This document shows, one piece after another, positions 1-13,324 of a stretch of DNA of 64,000 bases (its first letter is position 1; each line of letters opens with the position of its first letter). Under the pieces are notes generated by a model. That model was given only the letters and a program-made list of their open reading frames with translations, was not told the DNA's origin and did no database searches. The stretch comes from Flammula alnicola. Taxonomy: Eukaryota; Basidiomycota; Agaricomycetes; Agaricales; Strophariaceae. The stretch is from assembly GCA_015499995.1 (NCBI GenBank), contig JADNRV010000088.1, positions 62,001 to 126,000 on the forward strand. The letters run 5' to 3'. A program made the translations under genes and the position numbers.

Positions 1-3000
1 GCGGCGCATTCCATGTATTAGATAACGGAGTTGGGAATCATTCTTGCTTGCAAATACTCCGTCATCGTCTCGCGCCATCTTTTCCAACAGGTTTGTCTTG
101 AATATTCGAAGTGCGCCTGCTACTCTCTGCTACTCCATGAATAGTATGTTGACACGTCGTGGGTCCAACTTCAGCTTCAATGTCAAACTTTATCATTTGC
201 AGTCGTGGTTCTCGTGGATGTACCCTTAAAAGATACGAATGTGTGTTTCCCCTTTTCTTGTGGGTCTAGCAACGATAATTATATCCCTTCTCATGGGAGC
301 CGACCAGTCTTTGACAACACCAAACAGCAGCTCTCATTCTCAGGTCTAGATGTGCGCGCAATATGCCGTGATCACCAACGACCACGGAATAGTAGCGTAT
401 ACGAGGTATAATTTTCGATCAATAAGAAATGGTGTATTTGGCGGAAACTCGATCAGATCTCTCTCTGCGTCTCGCTCATTATGTCGGCTTTGCAGCTCGA
501 GTTCTGGTGGCGACCTCTATACTCTCGAAATTCTTTGATAATTTTCTTCTTGCTTCTAGTCAGCAAGCTCGAGGGGCAGAAATATTATGCGGTCTACTCC
601 AAGGTTGCGTCGGGCTAGGAACGTCACAGCTCCTCATCTCTAACGATATCCCGACGCGAGTCCTTTGCCCCTCTAATTTTATTTCTTCCAGAATTTCTGA
701 TTGAACTCAGAATATTGGCGGCCCCTGCCGATATCGAAGAAAATGCAAACGTCTCATTCAGCCGCCCTCCGTCAATTTCCTGTGCGAACTCGGAATTGAA
801 AAGGACGCCTCGGATGCTTTCTGCGCACTCCTTTGTGACTTGTCGCGCCTAAGCGTTCTTCACCGTCGAAACCATGCCTGTATGGGAATTTTTCCAGGGG
901 ATTATCTTGGTAGGAATTTATGCATGATGCAACGTGACAACTTTCAAAAACGGCATCTAGGCCTCTACCTGGGTGCCTTGCATCTGAGTTAGTACTATCT
1001 GAAGATAAACGCACTGCGTATCTGATGCGACCTTCTGTTCGTGCTGTCCTCCGAAGATCTGCGTACGCAGCGTACTTATTTTACAGTTTCCTGCTGACTT
1101 CCCTCTGGTATTTGTCGGGATGATTAGCCGATCTCGGTTGGGACCCTGTTCTAGAAAACACGAGGCTAGCGCGCTGAATAAAGATTTTCCTGTCGACCTA
1201 ACCTCAGGAGTCAGCGCAACCGATTGGCATCCCGTAGCTTGAAAGCAATTGGCCTTCATGTAAGCCTTGGTCGCTGGTGATAATCGGACAACAACGACTG
1301 CAGGTGATTCGTGGCTAACGACTAGTGGGACGCTAGTTGCGGAGAACTTTCGATTCGGCCATTTGACGCCATTTTCCAATGGTGCCTCCCTGAAATTGGA
1401 TAGGAACGGAATTAATTTTCAAATTGGATTCTCTCTCAAAACACAAGCTGAAGCGCCTGTGGTTGTTCTGCCTGGGCAGGCTAAAGTGCTAATCTTTAAG
1501 TTCTCCCACATGAGGCCAACACGAGGCTCAGAAATTAGCTGTTGAAATTACCCTTCATGTTGCGCAGCATCGAAAGATTGTGACTTCATTTTTGGGTGGC
1601 TCACATGACGGCCATGGCAGTCACCGTTCCCGAAAGAAATTTAGGTATGCCTCATTGTCAACATTTGTCCGTGACATTCAGAAGCTCCTGGTTGCTAGTG
1701 GCCGCACAGCCGTTCTTCACCTCTCCATCACACTTGATCATTGTCTCTGTCTCTGCGGACCGGCATTATACCTTTCATGTCGTCATTGGCCTGCATCAAG
1801 GATACCCGCCATATCTTCATACCCCACACTTGAGAAGCTAGCAGCCCCAGCCGCGAGCAAAGGGATCACTTTTCCATAAAAAAAGGTTACGAACTTCAAG
1901 GCGGCCCTCGGGATTCTGAATCTGAGCTGATTATACATAGTCTTGTGTTGATTAGGACTTCCCCGCAAAGAGCTTCCGGACAGCTCGCCCATCGTGTTAA
2001 CGCCTTCATATCTCATACATAAACTATGCCCATTGCCCAACGATACGTTATGTTTGCGGTACCAACTACCATATCTGTGCAGTAGCTTGTACTTAAATTA
2101 TCTTTCCTTCAGCTGGCTTTCCGGCTACCAATGGGCGCTGTAGCCGAGGTAAATGGTACCTAGTGTGAGTATGCGCCCCGTCAATGCAACTGAAAGCCAG
2201 AGAGATTTCTGGGAATTAGTTAGCTTGTAGATGGGCGTGCATCTTTCTCAGAATATCTTTCTCAGAATATCCTTTTACTACTACTAAGATGAGTTGCCTC
2301 TCAGGCTGAGTGTCGTCATCCGAGGCCATGGCCGGTGCTAGGGAATTTTGACTGATGAGCGTTTTGAAGTTTCTTCATTTCATGGGCGTTGGATTCCTTG
2401 TAACTTTCCAGTTCCGTTTCTGACGACATCGCATTGTCGGTTACTTCGACACAGGATCCATCGGTTACTTGACTTTATCTGTACTTGTACTTGTTCTTAG
2501 TGCTGTTCCCGGATCTTTTGAATCCTTGGACATGTATCTCAACCGCGGACCCTGCTCTCTACCTAGCCATGTTCCATCCGACAAGGTCTTCCGGGACGTC
2601 AAGCTACGAAATGGAAGTGTGAGTATATCCTTGCGTGCATCCCGTTGTACCCAACCTCTGAAATGGCGACAGGGCTTTGGGCATGTTACCGAGTCTTTGG
2701 GTTAAGAGACGCAAATGGCAACTTGTTCACGAAAAATCGGTAACTTCGTACCGACTCATCTTATCGTGCGATTAGATTCTTGTCTCCATCCGCTCTTCAC
2801 ACCGAACCTCTCCCTTCGTTTTTCATCTCCCCAGACAAAATCACCCTTGGTGAAAGGTCTATTCTCCAAATTTACCCTTGGTGCAGCATGCGAAGATAGT
2901 TCACCCATCGTCCAATGGCAGTGGTTAGATGCTTGGGCTCGATGAATCACGGGGCTTATCATTAAATGAGTTTAGGGCCGGGTAGGGAAATATGCCAGCC

Positions 3001-3163
3001 TGAGATGCCACGATCTCCATGGTCATGGTCAAACTCCTAATTGTAGAACGTCCTCCGTAACCTCCATCTCGACCACCTTGTAACGTCTATGTACGTCTAG
3101 CAGACCACGAACCACACAAATTTCCCTTTCTCGTCCTTGCTTCTTCACTGTACGATTTCTGAA
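1..3163. other. Stretch without a supportable gene
   Basis: Both strands hold only short open frames (under about 140 codons) with no family resemblance and no convincing chain of splice sites. Base composition is not extreme. A 14-bp tandem doubling (CTTTCTCAGAATAT twice) occurs near 2243-2270. I see no RNA gene or mobile element. Decayed genes or untranslated regions cannot be excluded. Confidence 0.6.
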
Positions 3164-4324
3164 ATGGCCGATGGTTTCCAGTAAGCATATTCTATGATTC
3201 GGAATTTGTTCTCCGGGAACTCATGTGTCATTCATCGCTAGGCTTATTGAATTGTCAGAGCAGCTGTGGAGCCAGCTCCCCTAGAGCTAATACGCGAAAT
3301 TGTCCTCATTTTGGCCCAAACGAGCGTCGAGAAAGCTCGTCAACTTCGTTTCGTCTCGAGCGACGTCAATGTCCTCGTGCTTCCCATTCTCTTTCGCCAT
3401 GTCGTTATGCTTTATCCTGAGCACGTCAATCGATTCACAGCCACTCTCCTACCGAAGAGAAAGAACTACATCCCAGCTCTCAAATCCAAACTTCACATAA
3501 TGCCCCGGATGCTCTCGAGCTACAAAGTCGACACCTGGGTATTGGTCGTCAACGACCGGCGCCCTTCAATCGAAACAGCGCTGGCCAGCGTGGCACCGGT
3601 GTTCGCAGGGCTCTCGAAGCTCGCTATAACTGGTCAGAATCTAGCATCAAACGCCTTTTGGCTTCGCCACCACCCCATACATCCTAAACTTATGCTGCTG
3701 GTGCACTACGGCAGCCCCCACCTCGTCAATTTCTACGATCCCATCTTCGAATCCGTCACACACCTATACACATGTATAACCCATGGGCACCGTTACTCCA
3801 CCATTGCCGATTTGCCTTCCCTGACACACCTGGCGGTCAGCACGCGATCAGAGTTACCTGAAACAATAGCTCTTAATGTCGCAGCTTCGCTCAAAGAAAT
3901 TCTCAAAGCATGCGACAACCTCGCTTCCTTAACGTTCATTATGGATTTCGCCACCTTGGATGATCCTCAATACCGAATGTGGGAAAAATGGTTAGAAGGT
4001 TGTTTAGAAGATAAACGATTCGCCTTCCTGCCAGACTATCGGGTTCCGCGGATGGAATGGAGTGATATCGTCAACGGGAGAAAGACACTATGGGATCGAG
4101 CGAGGGAGTGGAAACAGGTTGAGTCGGTGGAAGAGCCGTTGAGGACGCTCCTTCACCAGCAGATGCTGGACGCTTCTAGCAAGGAACGTGAAGCGTTCCC
4201 AATACTCGGTCATCGGAGGGAGGAAGAGTGGGAGATTGATTTGGTGCAACGTGACAACTATCATCCTCAAGCAGATGACCCCGATTTGAGAGGCGCAACT
4301 GGGTTTATCTCTGCTTTTGGTTAA
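3164..4324 (+). CDS. F-box/LRR-like hypothetical protein, 2 exons
   Basis: Hypothetical protein of about 360 residues. The long exon is open from about 3260 but has no ATG near its start. A 17-nt first exon (3164-3180, reading MADGF) followed by a 78-nt GT-AG intron (3181-3258, ending TTGTCAG) joins it in frame and supplies the start, so I chose this model. The N-terminal part (PLELIREIVLILAQ, then a helix and LPILFRHVVM) resembles the degenerate F-box-like start of many Agaricomycete proteins that go on to a leucine-rich region. Leu-rich segments such as LPSLTHLAVS fit that layout. In such proteins the F-box region would bind Skp1 in an SCF ubiquitin ligase, but the match here is weak and I infer it only from pattern. 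No signal peptide or membrane helix is visible. The gene stands alone, with no linked neighbour. Confidence 0.7.
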
Positions 4325-7124
4325 GCTGCGGACGCTCGACGCCCGCGACGACTCATGACTGGCGAGTTCTGTATTCTATTCTCTGTTTCCTTGTCATCCT
4401 ATCTTCGCAATGATAAGGTCACATATAGCGAAGGCTCCTATAACGCCGTTTTCGTCCAAGTCATCTTTCGCCCTCGAGAAATCTCGGAACATGTGATGCG
4501 CAAGACCACTCAAGGGCTTTCCGCCTCATCTGCATAGCAGTCCTATTCTGAACGTCCATTGACTCTTCCTTCTCCAGATGCGCATAAATCATCAGCCGGT
4601 CGTGTATGAAGTTTCTCTCCATTTTGTCCCTTGGTATGAAGTCCTCAATTGCCTCGCGATATCGTTGCCCGATAGGTCTTATTTTAATCAAGATATCTTC
4701 CTATAAAGATTCTTAAAAAATAGGGTACACATCAACATCATGATGAGTTGCGCTAATTCAGTTCCTGATATTTTTGGCTTACAGGTTCCTGTCGTCATTC
4801 AACGTCGCAACTGTCAGGCTAAAATCACCCTCAAATGCAGAGTCTTCTGGATGTGAAGCGCTGATATCGTTTCTGACCCTCATCTCGTCCGTTCGATTGG
4901 CTGAGCTGCGTTCCACAAGATTATCGGAGAGGTCTTAGGACGTAGTCCCTCCCGCAGATACATATGCTGTCCCGCAGACCGGTACTAGTCCGTTTTACTT
5001 GCATCCCTTGCGAATAACCCCTGCAGATGCGCTTCGCAGATGCAAATTTAAACAGAGCAAAATATGTTGGAAGATCAGTGTCACCGATTGCACGAACCGA
5101 CCATGAGGCCATCATCTTCGACTTGGCATCTGAATTATGGACCATTCTATCTTTGCTCACAACATTCTCGCCTTTCAAGTTTCCAGGATCGACAAGGATC
5201 GACGTCGGACGTTGTAACGGCTCACGAACCATCATATGAATAAGGAATCACCGACACTCGAATCCTGCTTCTCGCTGAACCGCAGGCCCCTCAAGTTTGA
5301 ATTTCAGAACCTATGTAGTATGTTCTGTTCTTCATCAGATTCCGGCGGCTGGAAACCTATCTCTATTAGACCGTGTTCCTCGCTTTGTCAATGGGTGAAT
5401 GTCATCATCGCTTTCGATTTGTCAGCCAGTACGCTGAAATCTCGCTCTTTCTTAACCTTTCTCAACGCATCTTTTATGAATTTAAAATACTTATTTCTGA
5501 TATTCCACAGCTGGGAATTCCCGACATTCCATCCACCACCTCGCAGCTGACGCGAGAATTCTTTGGAAATTCTCAAGTACCAATACGGCTGGGAGCGCAT
5601 TCAAGGCACGGGAAGATACTTCCATTAACGTCCAAGGCTGTCCAAAGACATTCGAGCACACGCTCAATTACCGCTAGATTACCATCCGCTCGCCGTTACA
5701 CGTGTATTCTTTCGGAGCGACTATATGCCTGACTCAGCTTATTAATATCGACGGCTTTTCGGGCGAATAGCTGCCCGCACGCTGATGCGGGAGAGCGGGA
5801 ATCTGCGCAGTGACCAGTCCCGATTTTGTGTGCGGTGCGTTACTTGTCATTTGCATGTTACGGACTCTGGTGGGTGAGATCCTGGGAGACGTATGCACGC
5901 GTGGTTCCAAGTTTCTGTAACTAACTCCGTAGACGCTAATAGATGGCATGCGCATATAGCACCCAAATTTATTTAGAGAAGACATGCACCTTTCGAGCTT
6001 AGGATGCGATATGTCGGAGCTCTGCAGCCTACCATGTTTCGAGTAATTTAGGCTCGACTACCGCCTATCCATCCATCGTTGGATGAACGTCATTCGTTTC
6101 AGTGTAGTCCAGTATAGTACATATGCATCAGAGTGCGTCTCTTGATCTCTTCGTCTATGTCTTTGTGAATACTCTTTCTAAGGAAAACAAACAGCGTCTC
6201 ATAAGTCCGTATATGGCTCCGACTTCGTTTGACTAAAATAATCCCCTCATCCGCCAGTGGGTTTGTGACATCGGATGGGATTTCTCACCACAGTTAACGG
6301 CATTGTCCAAGTTTTCTCATGTTTCATGTTGTATGTTTATTTTTATTGCAGAGAGGGCGACAATTGCAATCTAGACTCTTGAGGGTACAACCTTCGATAT
6401 CCGCTTCGTTTCATTTAACAATTTGATGAATGAACCCACCTGGAATCCCAGACAATTGAGAAATCAGAGCCATTAACACCGATTTAAACGCTTCTCTAAC
6501 TCTCGCTATGTGGGGATGTATCTTTGGAAATGGATCCCGTAACTTCAGTTTTGCTGCACTGCTTCGCGGCCTGAGCCCTTATTTTAAATTTGGTGGGCAT
6601 CGTTTATGAACGCCCAATGTCTTCCTCGAGCAGTATTAAATGCTGCACATATCTTTTTTTGCTAGCAAGCAATGTGAAAACGTATCTTGAAGCTAGAACC
6701 TGGGCTCGAGAGTCGAGTGAATGCACTGGCAAAGTTGACCGGGAGCGCACGGCCATTGATCCGTTTCATGCACCGTGATGCACGTGACACCGTTCGAATG
6801 TTTGGTTCGGCTCCGACGCTCCGTCTGAGGTCTTTCGACTTTTTCCCCTTCTCTTGTCCATATTACAGCTCGTTATCATCCCTGTATTCGACTGAAAGCC
6901 CAGCGTTCATATACGTATCTCACGTGGATTTTACAAGGATGTATCCTAGTACTACCAGCCAACCCAAACCTGTGGGAACAGTTGTCTCGCAGCCTCGAGG
7001 CGCTGCATGCAATTAAACAAAACAGGAATAAGGCTCTGCCTCGCGTAACTGGGTTCAACCTCGAACAAAAACCTCAAGGTTTTAACCCTCCTTATCATTC
7101 TATCCCCTTTCCTCTACCAGTCTG
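4325..7124. other. Gene-poor stretch
   Basis: About 2.8 kb with no frame over 120 codons and no recognisable protein motif on either strand. The last 100 bases contain pyrimidine-rich sequence just before the ATG at 7125, as expected for a fungal promoter. Nothing else is supported. Confidence 0.6.
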
Positions 7125-8348
7125 ATGTTTTCACCCGGTAGACCCAATTACGAACACCATGCTGGGTTTTATCGGAGCATCAACCCGGGCCATGATCTAT
7201 CAAAACCTTGGGAAGGAAGCCCAATCTCCACTCGTTCCCTACCAGAATCTCCGTTAAAACCTGTATTCGATCTCCCGAAGCGAAATCAGTCTATCCCGAG
7301 CACTTCGACGGTTAGCGTGGTGAAGGTTCCAGTCGCCAGACGAAAAGGTCTGTGGCGTTGTATACTTCGGTTCATCAGATCAGGTGAGCGCCTTTATTTG
7401 CGACGTCTTCAGTCGATCTCTCTGAACACTCCATAGGCTCTGTTTCTTCGGGAAAAGACGTCATCGCTCCTTTCCTGGGCTCACCGGAACCTGAAAATCC
7501 TTATAGTGAGAAAGTGCCACTGCACGAGTGGAAGCAGTACGGATACTGGGCTCGGCCATATCTGAACGATGTTTTATGTGAGAACTCTCGTAAGTCAGCC
7601 CATCTTGGCTCGTATGGTGTTGCCTAATTAACCGTCGCCTACGCATTCAGCTGTTACGAGCGAGAAGAGCATTAGTACAGAGGCCCTTGCGGATCTGATT
7701 ACGAATCTGCGAGGACCCGAGGAATACGACGTGCATCCCGAGCGATGGGTTGTTGGTACGAAACATCGTGCGCTTCCTCAGCGTCCTGCTCGATGGAAAG
7801 ATCCTGTTCCTGGTGAACCCTTCCCGTTCCCGTGGGAGGTTCAACTAAACCCTCTCCTTCACCACCCAATCTGGGGTCCTGCTCCTCTCAGCTGGTGTAT
7901 ATGGGCTAATCCTTATACGAACCTTTACTATGGTCGTACGCCCTTAACTGTCAGGTGCACCGACCCCGACCGGCAACAACCAGCCACATGGCCCTTTCTT
8001 ACCCACATGCACTTCAATGCTGTGCTTGGCGACCACGCTTATAAGTTTCCGTGGCCGTTCACTGTGTGCAACCCGCGGGGCATCAAGGTTGGAGATATCC
8101 TGGCCGAGATTCACTATCAGTTCCAACAACCTGTCACAGAAGATGAGCGGAGTAGCTGGGTCCTCGTCAGGCAGGAAGCTGCTCGACGAACGTTCCAACA
8201 GCGGTGCAACAACGGGATATCTCTTGGTCAACCCCCTCTCGTGGATGTTATGCGCCGCTGCGACGCCTTGGGTGCACAGATGTGGTTTCGAGGCATTGAG
8301 CCTTCTGTCGACGGGGGTGGTTGGATGATTTCTTTTGGCACCTATTGA
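7125..8348 (+). CDS. DUF6699-domain protein, upstream copy
   Basis: Three exons (7125-7383, 7437-7589, 7651-8348) with short GT-AG introns of 53 and 61 nt keep one frame and give 369 residues. The C-terminal half (from about residue 205) carries the pattern I associate with DUF6699: LNPLLHHPIWG, a Trp-rich strand, then PATWPFLTHMHF, FPWPFTVCNP and VGDILAEIHYQFQQPVT. The family is common in Agaricomycetes, often in tandem arrays, and has no established biochemical role. The N-terminal 200 residues are polar and proline-rich, probably disordered. The next gene, about 500 bp downstream on the same strand, is a second member with the same layout (disordered head, DUF6699 tail), so the pair probably arose by tandem duplication. 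No signal peptide is seen. Confidence 0.82.
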
Positions 8349-8863
8349 ACTCTATGTTTCCGAAAGCGATTCATCGTGTTGAATGCGCAATTTCTTTCTC
8401 GTTCTTCCACTGCATTTGAAACGCCTTGTCTCGTTGTGATGAGGCGATTTCTACTTTTTCTTTCTTCTCGGAATGTGCACTTGTATATCATTCTCTCCAT
8501 CACGAATTATCATACGCATTGATTTGATTCCTTCGCTCCTGTCGTTGACGCACGCATTTGTGCATGCTCGCTCGTCGTATCGGGGAAAGCTAGCTCACTG
8601 ATGTAGGATCCGGCCTACATTGCTGCTTGCGTCACCAGCAATAGGACTTGTTGGGTCGCGGTCCATTATCCACATCACCTACACGTGGAGAACATCGATA
8701 AGAGATGTTGGGAAATTTGTCCCTTACGCTCGAATTGGCCTCTTCTTCACCGTTGATCAGGTGCATACCCTGGCGCATGCCATGATGCTGATCGATTTTC
8801 GATAGGTTATAACATGCCCCTTAGCCATGTCGCCATTTGGTCCGCCTCTGTCTTTCCCTGTCC
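8349..8863. other. Spacer between the two DUF6699 genes
   Basis: Pyrimidine-rich sequence after the stop at 8348 and before the start at 8864, with no coding signal. It probably contains the 3' UTR of the first gene and the promoter of the second. Confidence 0.5.
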
Positions 8864-10105
8864 ATGCCGCTCTTCAGAAGTCGCTCGTCCTCAGTTCTTC
8901 CCGCATTTGTACCTTCGGCGGCTTTCTTTCGAAAACTGCGACGATGGCTCTTTTTTCACCGAAGGGCTAATAAACCGGAGGTTTTCTGGGATCCCGAGTA
9001 TACGGCCAAACCTCGATATTATCGACCACCTCGTCGAAAGTTTGGTGAGTTTGCGATGTGCCAGAATGGCTATCGACTGTCACCACTAGCAATAGGCTGA
9101 CGGACTGTAATGTCTTTTTGAATTCAAGGTCATATGAATACGCCTCTCCCCCCCAATCCTCCTGTTTTGCCTCAATCGGCATACAGCACTTGGCACCCTG
9201 CATGGCAGGACCCTTATCTATACCCTTACGCCTGGGCGCCTAATGTTGCGCCAATCGGCTATCCATCTCAAAGTCACCACAACTTGACGCAACCCGTCAA
9301 CCCGTACAACGCGTATGGATACACTCCTGCCCAGGTCTATCGCTATCCTTATCACGGTAACGCGGGACGCACGCCCTACTCGCGACCACACCCTTTGAAC
9401 GCCCTGGATAGCTCATCTTCAATTCGACCTGCGGAGAGGGAATATCAACACAATTATGTTTCCGGACGAAGGGCTGATCCCGCTACCCACTCAAGACCGG
9501 TTAACGCGCTTGGAAGGAATCTCACGGCAGCACTTGACAGCTCTGACAACAATGTGCCTCACATGCTTGTCAGAGAACTGATGCCTGCAGCATCCTCGTT
9601 CCCCTACATCGACTGGAACATCTCTTTTCCACCTTTAACTGCACGGACCTGGGTAGGGCCCGGGAACCGAGCTCGGATCAGCTCTGGAATGCTCGCAATT
9701 CACCCTCCGGTGAGAGAGCTCTATATCTTTTCTCGACAGCCGCATGGGGCATTGGCCCTGGTTATCAAGCGCTTCGGACCGATTGACGTTACTTCTATGA
9801 CGAGCTTAACTATCGGGAATGTCTTGAACGAGATCAGGAATTATTTCAATACGCCTATACAGGCCAATGAGATGTACGCATTGGATCAAGCAACTCGGGA
9901 CCATGTCTATCAGTCGTACCGTATTCGATGGGACTCTCAGGAACACAACGGGGAGGTTTGGCCAGTGATTGCCTATCGAGGCCCTACGCGCCTCGACCTC
10001 CTCTTTGGTTTCCACAAGTTCGCCGGCCTCCAGATCGACGAGAATTTCCGCCAGACGAGACGAGTTTACTTGACTTTGGAAAGCGCAAATGCTACTCGCA
10101 CCTAA
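8864..10105 (+). CDS. DUF6699-domain protein, downstream copy
   Basis: Two exons (8864-9044 and 9129-10105) around an 84-nt GT-AG intron give 385 residues. The intron interrupts a Gly codon (KFG then HMNTPLPP), and the frame upstream stays open only to 8825. The first in-frame ATG there is 8864, which I took as start; an upstream exon is possible. Residues from about 60 to 190 are low-complexity (Pro, Tyr, Asn-rich; PYNAYGYTPAQVYRYPY). The C-terminal 190 residues show the DUF6699 pattern: IDWNISFPPLTART, then PPVRELYIFSRQP, TIGNVLNEIRNYFNTPI and a closing strand RLDLLFGFHKFAGL. The molecular role of the family is unknown. It pairs with the gene at 7125. Confidence 0.8.
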
Positions 10106-10779
10106 TGAGCCATGTTCTACCAAACTTTCCTATTGCAGTACAATTCAATATATTTGTAGCGACGATACTATATTTCCTTCATCGATTCAACATCGATTAG
10201 TGTCGTCGCTGGTCGCTTTCACCTCTATTTGTGGCGCAGGAATGTTGTGGGCCTTCGGAGCCGGGAAGTCTCGGGCCGTGATATCAGGTTTGTAGAGGCG
10301 TGGTAACTCTTCCCACCCGCAAATTCCATCACTGATTGGAATTCCCGATTCCTAGATTGACCTCACACTGGCTCCCTTTCAGTCTTTTCTGAGCATGATT
10401 CAGCTATCGTGACTAGTCAGCTTCGGTATATTTCATGCCAAATAATACTGCACCTAAATTCTCAAATCTTAAGCAACGCCCAAGTCGAGCGTCGAAACCT
10501 TGAAAGGTTGCAGTCTGGTCTGTCCAAGGTAAATATAAGTCAGGCTTGGCTGCTCCAGTCGTTCAGTGATAATATTGTATGTAAACAGGTGAATCCCTGC
10601 CCAGTGCCTGGCCCTGATTATCGCAACCTATAGAAGGAAGTTCTGCGGTGACCGTCTATTTCCTTATCGCTTTCTTTCCGATTCCTCACTGCCTGCTTTT
10701 GCAACCATCACGGACGTTCGATAGCTCAGCATACCCTCGCTATCAACTTAAACTTGTTCCTTTGGTTCGGAACGTGAAG
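10106..10779. other. Spacer, no gene seen
   Basis: Short frames only. No splice-consistent coding chain connects to either neighbour. It probably holds the 3' UTR of the DUF6699 gene and the promoter of the membrane-protein gene. Confidence 0.5.
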
Positions 10780-12144
10780 ATGTTGGAGGACGAGACGGTG
10801 TTCTCTAGGACTTCCGTCAATATACGGAACTACTCTTCTTGTGAGGTTTATCCTTCTCACTTCGCTCACTGCTTACGGTTCTTGATTTTTATACAGTGGC
10901 GGCCCTTGTCTTTCTGGTTATAGAGCATTTAACGACGTGCAAAGATGAATACAAGTATATTTGGAGGTACGTACGAAAGGATCTCTGCTCTATGCGAATA
11001 GGCCAACCCTTATCGTTATCTTTTCAGACCGGCCACGTTTAAGACAGCTCCGTCCTCTATCATTGGTATCCTGTACTTGTGGGCTCGTTACGTCTCCTTG
11101 TGTACCCTCACGTAAGTCCTAGTCCATGCTAAATCGTTGGAGTTTCTGTATTTTAACGGTGTCATCTATAGTGTCCATTATGCATTCGTTCACAAATTCC
11201 TTGCAAGGGCGCCAGTATCGAGTCAACACTGCAGAACATGGTTTCTATTCCTCTTACTGAGTCTTTCCTCATTAATGGTCGTGTTAGATGCGGTTCTATT
11301 CCTCCGAGGTATGTGAACTTGTCTCCTTATTGATTCATGTCTTATCGATGTCAGTATATGCCTTGTACAGCAAAAGCAAGAACATACTGCTCCTGATTGT
11401 CCCTATTATTCTTCAATTCGTGATCGCCTCGATTTTGACCTGGGACATTTCCCAGAAAGGGGCCTTCAATTACCAATGCGACTTTCGGAACCCTCCAATC
11501 GAGTCCATCTTCCTGGGTGTGTCATATCTCATGATCTTATTTTCTCCGTTTGTTTTCTGACTTACGTTTTATGATGGAAGTGTGTCAGTAATTGTCACGC
11601 ATGCATCGTTATGGGTAGCGACCTTCGCTAAGCGCAACGTTGGGCAAGGACAAGCCCTAATTGTTAAATTAGTAGTACGGGAAGGATCCTGGACGTTCGT
11701 CCTTCTTTTTGGTAAACCACCATTCAAATTTCTCTTTTGATTATCGCTTTTACATGACAGCTTGTCAGCCATAGTGAGCGGTCTATTGCCGTATGTTTAT
11801 GCCTCTCACACCGCCAATCCATTCATTGTCTTCGTGTAAGCACATTATCTCTATGTTATGCCTTTGATTGCTTATATATTACCCTAGTTGGCCAATATCA
11901 GTCATCTCAATAACAGTAAGGACTTGAATTTATTTTTTCCTCTTAGGCTTCCCATTAACGAATCGGAATAGACATGCAGGCTTATCATGACATGCGTCGC
12001 TTGGGGCCGGAGCCTAGTCCCAACGATATTCTCATGCTGACGGATGACTTTCGCTTATCGACAGTTGATACATTTCCCGGCGATGACATGCTCCACCAAT
12101 ATACCTCCGAAGAGCCAGAGAGGAAAACGAGTAATGATTGCTGA
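10780..12144 (+). CDS. DUF6533-type seven-helix membrane protein
   Basis: Nine small exons give 298 residues: 10780-10840, 10897-10966, 11028-11111, 11172-11308, 11355-11516, 11589-11711, 11769-11835, 11888-11915, 11980-12144. The start matches the DUF6533 layout (RNYSSLAALVFLVIEH, then DEYKYIWR and ILYLWARYVSL). Seven hydrophobic segments follow in order, with the family-typical VYALYSKSKN after helix 3 and VVREGSWTFVLLF before helix 6. The C-terminal tail of 54 residues is cytosolic-looking and acidic. Such proteins are abundant in Agaricomycetes; their ligand and role are unknown. The last acceptor is ambiguous. The nearer TAG at 11946 would give a premature stop after three codons, whereas the CAG at 11979 opens the 54-residue tail, so I prefer the latter. 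Every intron is 46-72 nt. Confidence 0.82.
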
Positions 12145-12957
12145 GCGCATACGCTTTACCTCTAGATTATGCTGTCGACATTTATTCTCCTATGTAATAC
12201 ACTCAGTCGGTTTCCGTGTATTGTCTGCAAGCTTTGAGAGTTGGAATGGACATTGTCTATCTCTCAACCCTTGCTCTTTGATTTGTCTTTTCGCTCTGCA
12301 CCTCATTTCTGGCCTCATTTTCTCTAGCAAATAGCAGGGTTCTAGGCAAAGCTTATTATCCTAGTTGCTGCCATCGACCCGGACCGCCAGTTCATCATGT
12401 ACTCCGTTCTCGGACCCGCGTGGATGGCATCGGGAATTCCAGAGTAATGTGCGGTTATGTAAACTATAGCGGACAACACGAGCGCTCTCTGGCAGAAAAT
12501 AGGATCCTAAAGATCCGGTACGATGCCACCTAGGAGGACGGGATTTTATTTTGAGGCAAGATCGATCATGCATTCGCGTTCCTTTACCATACTTACTAGT
12601 GCAGATCAGTCTGTCCACCCCGGAATACAAGGATGCTCTATCATGATTTTGCGACGACTATACATACATGCCGCTACATACGCCACCACAGGACTCGACT
12701 CCTGTCAATTCAACGCATGCCATGTCGGCATAACGCAATTCGTGATCAAAGTCTTCAATGTACTCCGGAGTCGGATGGTAAGACTTATGTCATGTATTCT
12801 TCCCCAAGCCGACGCCCGTTTTCGCTCAAGTATTCCATCAACTTTGTTTTATTGAATTCGGGTTCTCGATGTTCCTGAAGGGTTTCATACTATCTGCATT
12901 TTCTGTCCAACATATTTACCATTTGCCTCCAAACTACTTTCCAAAAATATTTTACAA
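12145..12957. other. Spacer with no supported gene
   Basis: A short plus-strand open stretch near 12364-12450 (reads VAAIDPDRQFIMYS) looks protein-like but has no start and no partner exon. I could not extend it. Otherwise nothing is recognised. Confidence 0.4.
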
Positions 12958-13320
12958 TTAGCCAACATAATAATCTCCCTGGATACTCCTTAGAAGCGCT
13001 TTATCTTCCAAGAAGTCCAAATGACCGCCTTCGATATCCACGATATCCACATCAGGGAAGAGCGCCCTCGCGCCCAAGTCTTCATCCCTCTCTCGCCTAA
13101 TCTCAGTAGGCAAAATCTTCCGTACCCCTTCGGTGGCGATGTAAAGTGTCAGCCTCGTTTTGATCTGACTCGCAAAGTTGCGGAATAGTTCAGGGGACCA
13201 CCTCTGCCGTCCCGCCTCTGAACCATACTCGACTAAAAACCTATCCTTGAACATATACCGCACTGACATTGCCGCCAGCTTCCCTCCCCTTTCTAATGTT
13301 TTTCGGGCAAGGAGAAAAAG
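12958..13320 (-). pseudogene. Thioesterase C-terminal fragment (synthetase scrap)
   Basis: The minus-strand frame ends with about 110 residues closely matching the C-terminus of the complete synthetase at 20686-24815: RYMFKDRFL against QYMFRDEFL, TLYIATEG in both, DLGARALFPDVDIV in both, GGHLDFLE in both, and the same final GDYYVG and stop. The catalytic His of the thioesterase is present, but the nucleophile region, ACP and adenylation domain are missing. Homology stops exactly where a GTGAGTGAGG microsatellite begins (13325), so the rest was lost or never copied. The fragment has no start codon of its own in the homologous frame. It is a dead duplicate. The neighbouring FunK1 gene, on the same strand, also has a second copy near the intact synthetase. 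Confidence 0.85.
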
Positions 13321-13324
13321 CAGT

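Noticed and set aside
2243..2270. 14-bp tandem doubling
   Set aside because: Real but isolated, short, and without any associated feature.
12044..12334. 96-codon frame after the DUF6533 gene
   Set aside because: It overlaps the last exon of that gene in another frame and shows no family features.
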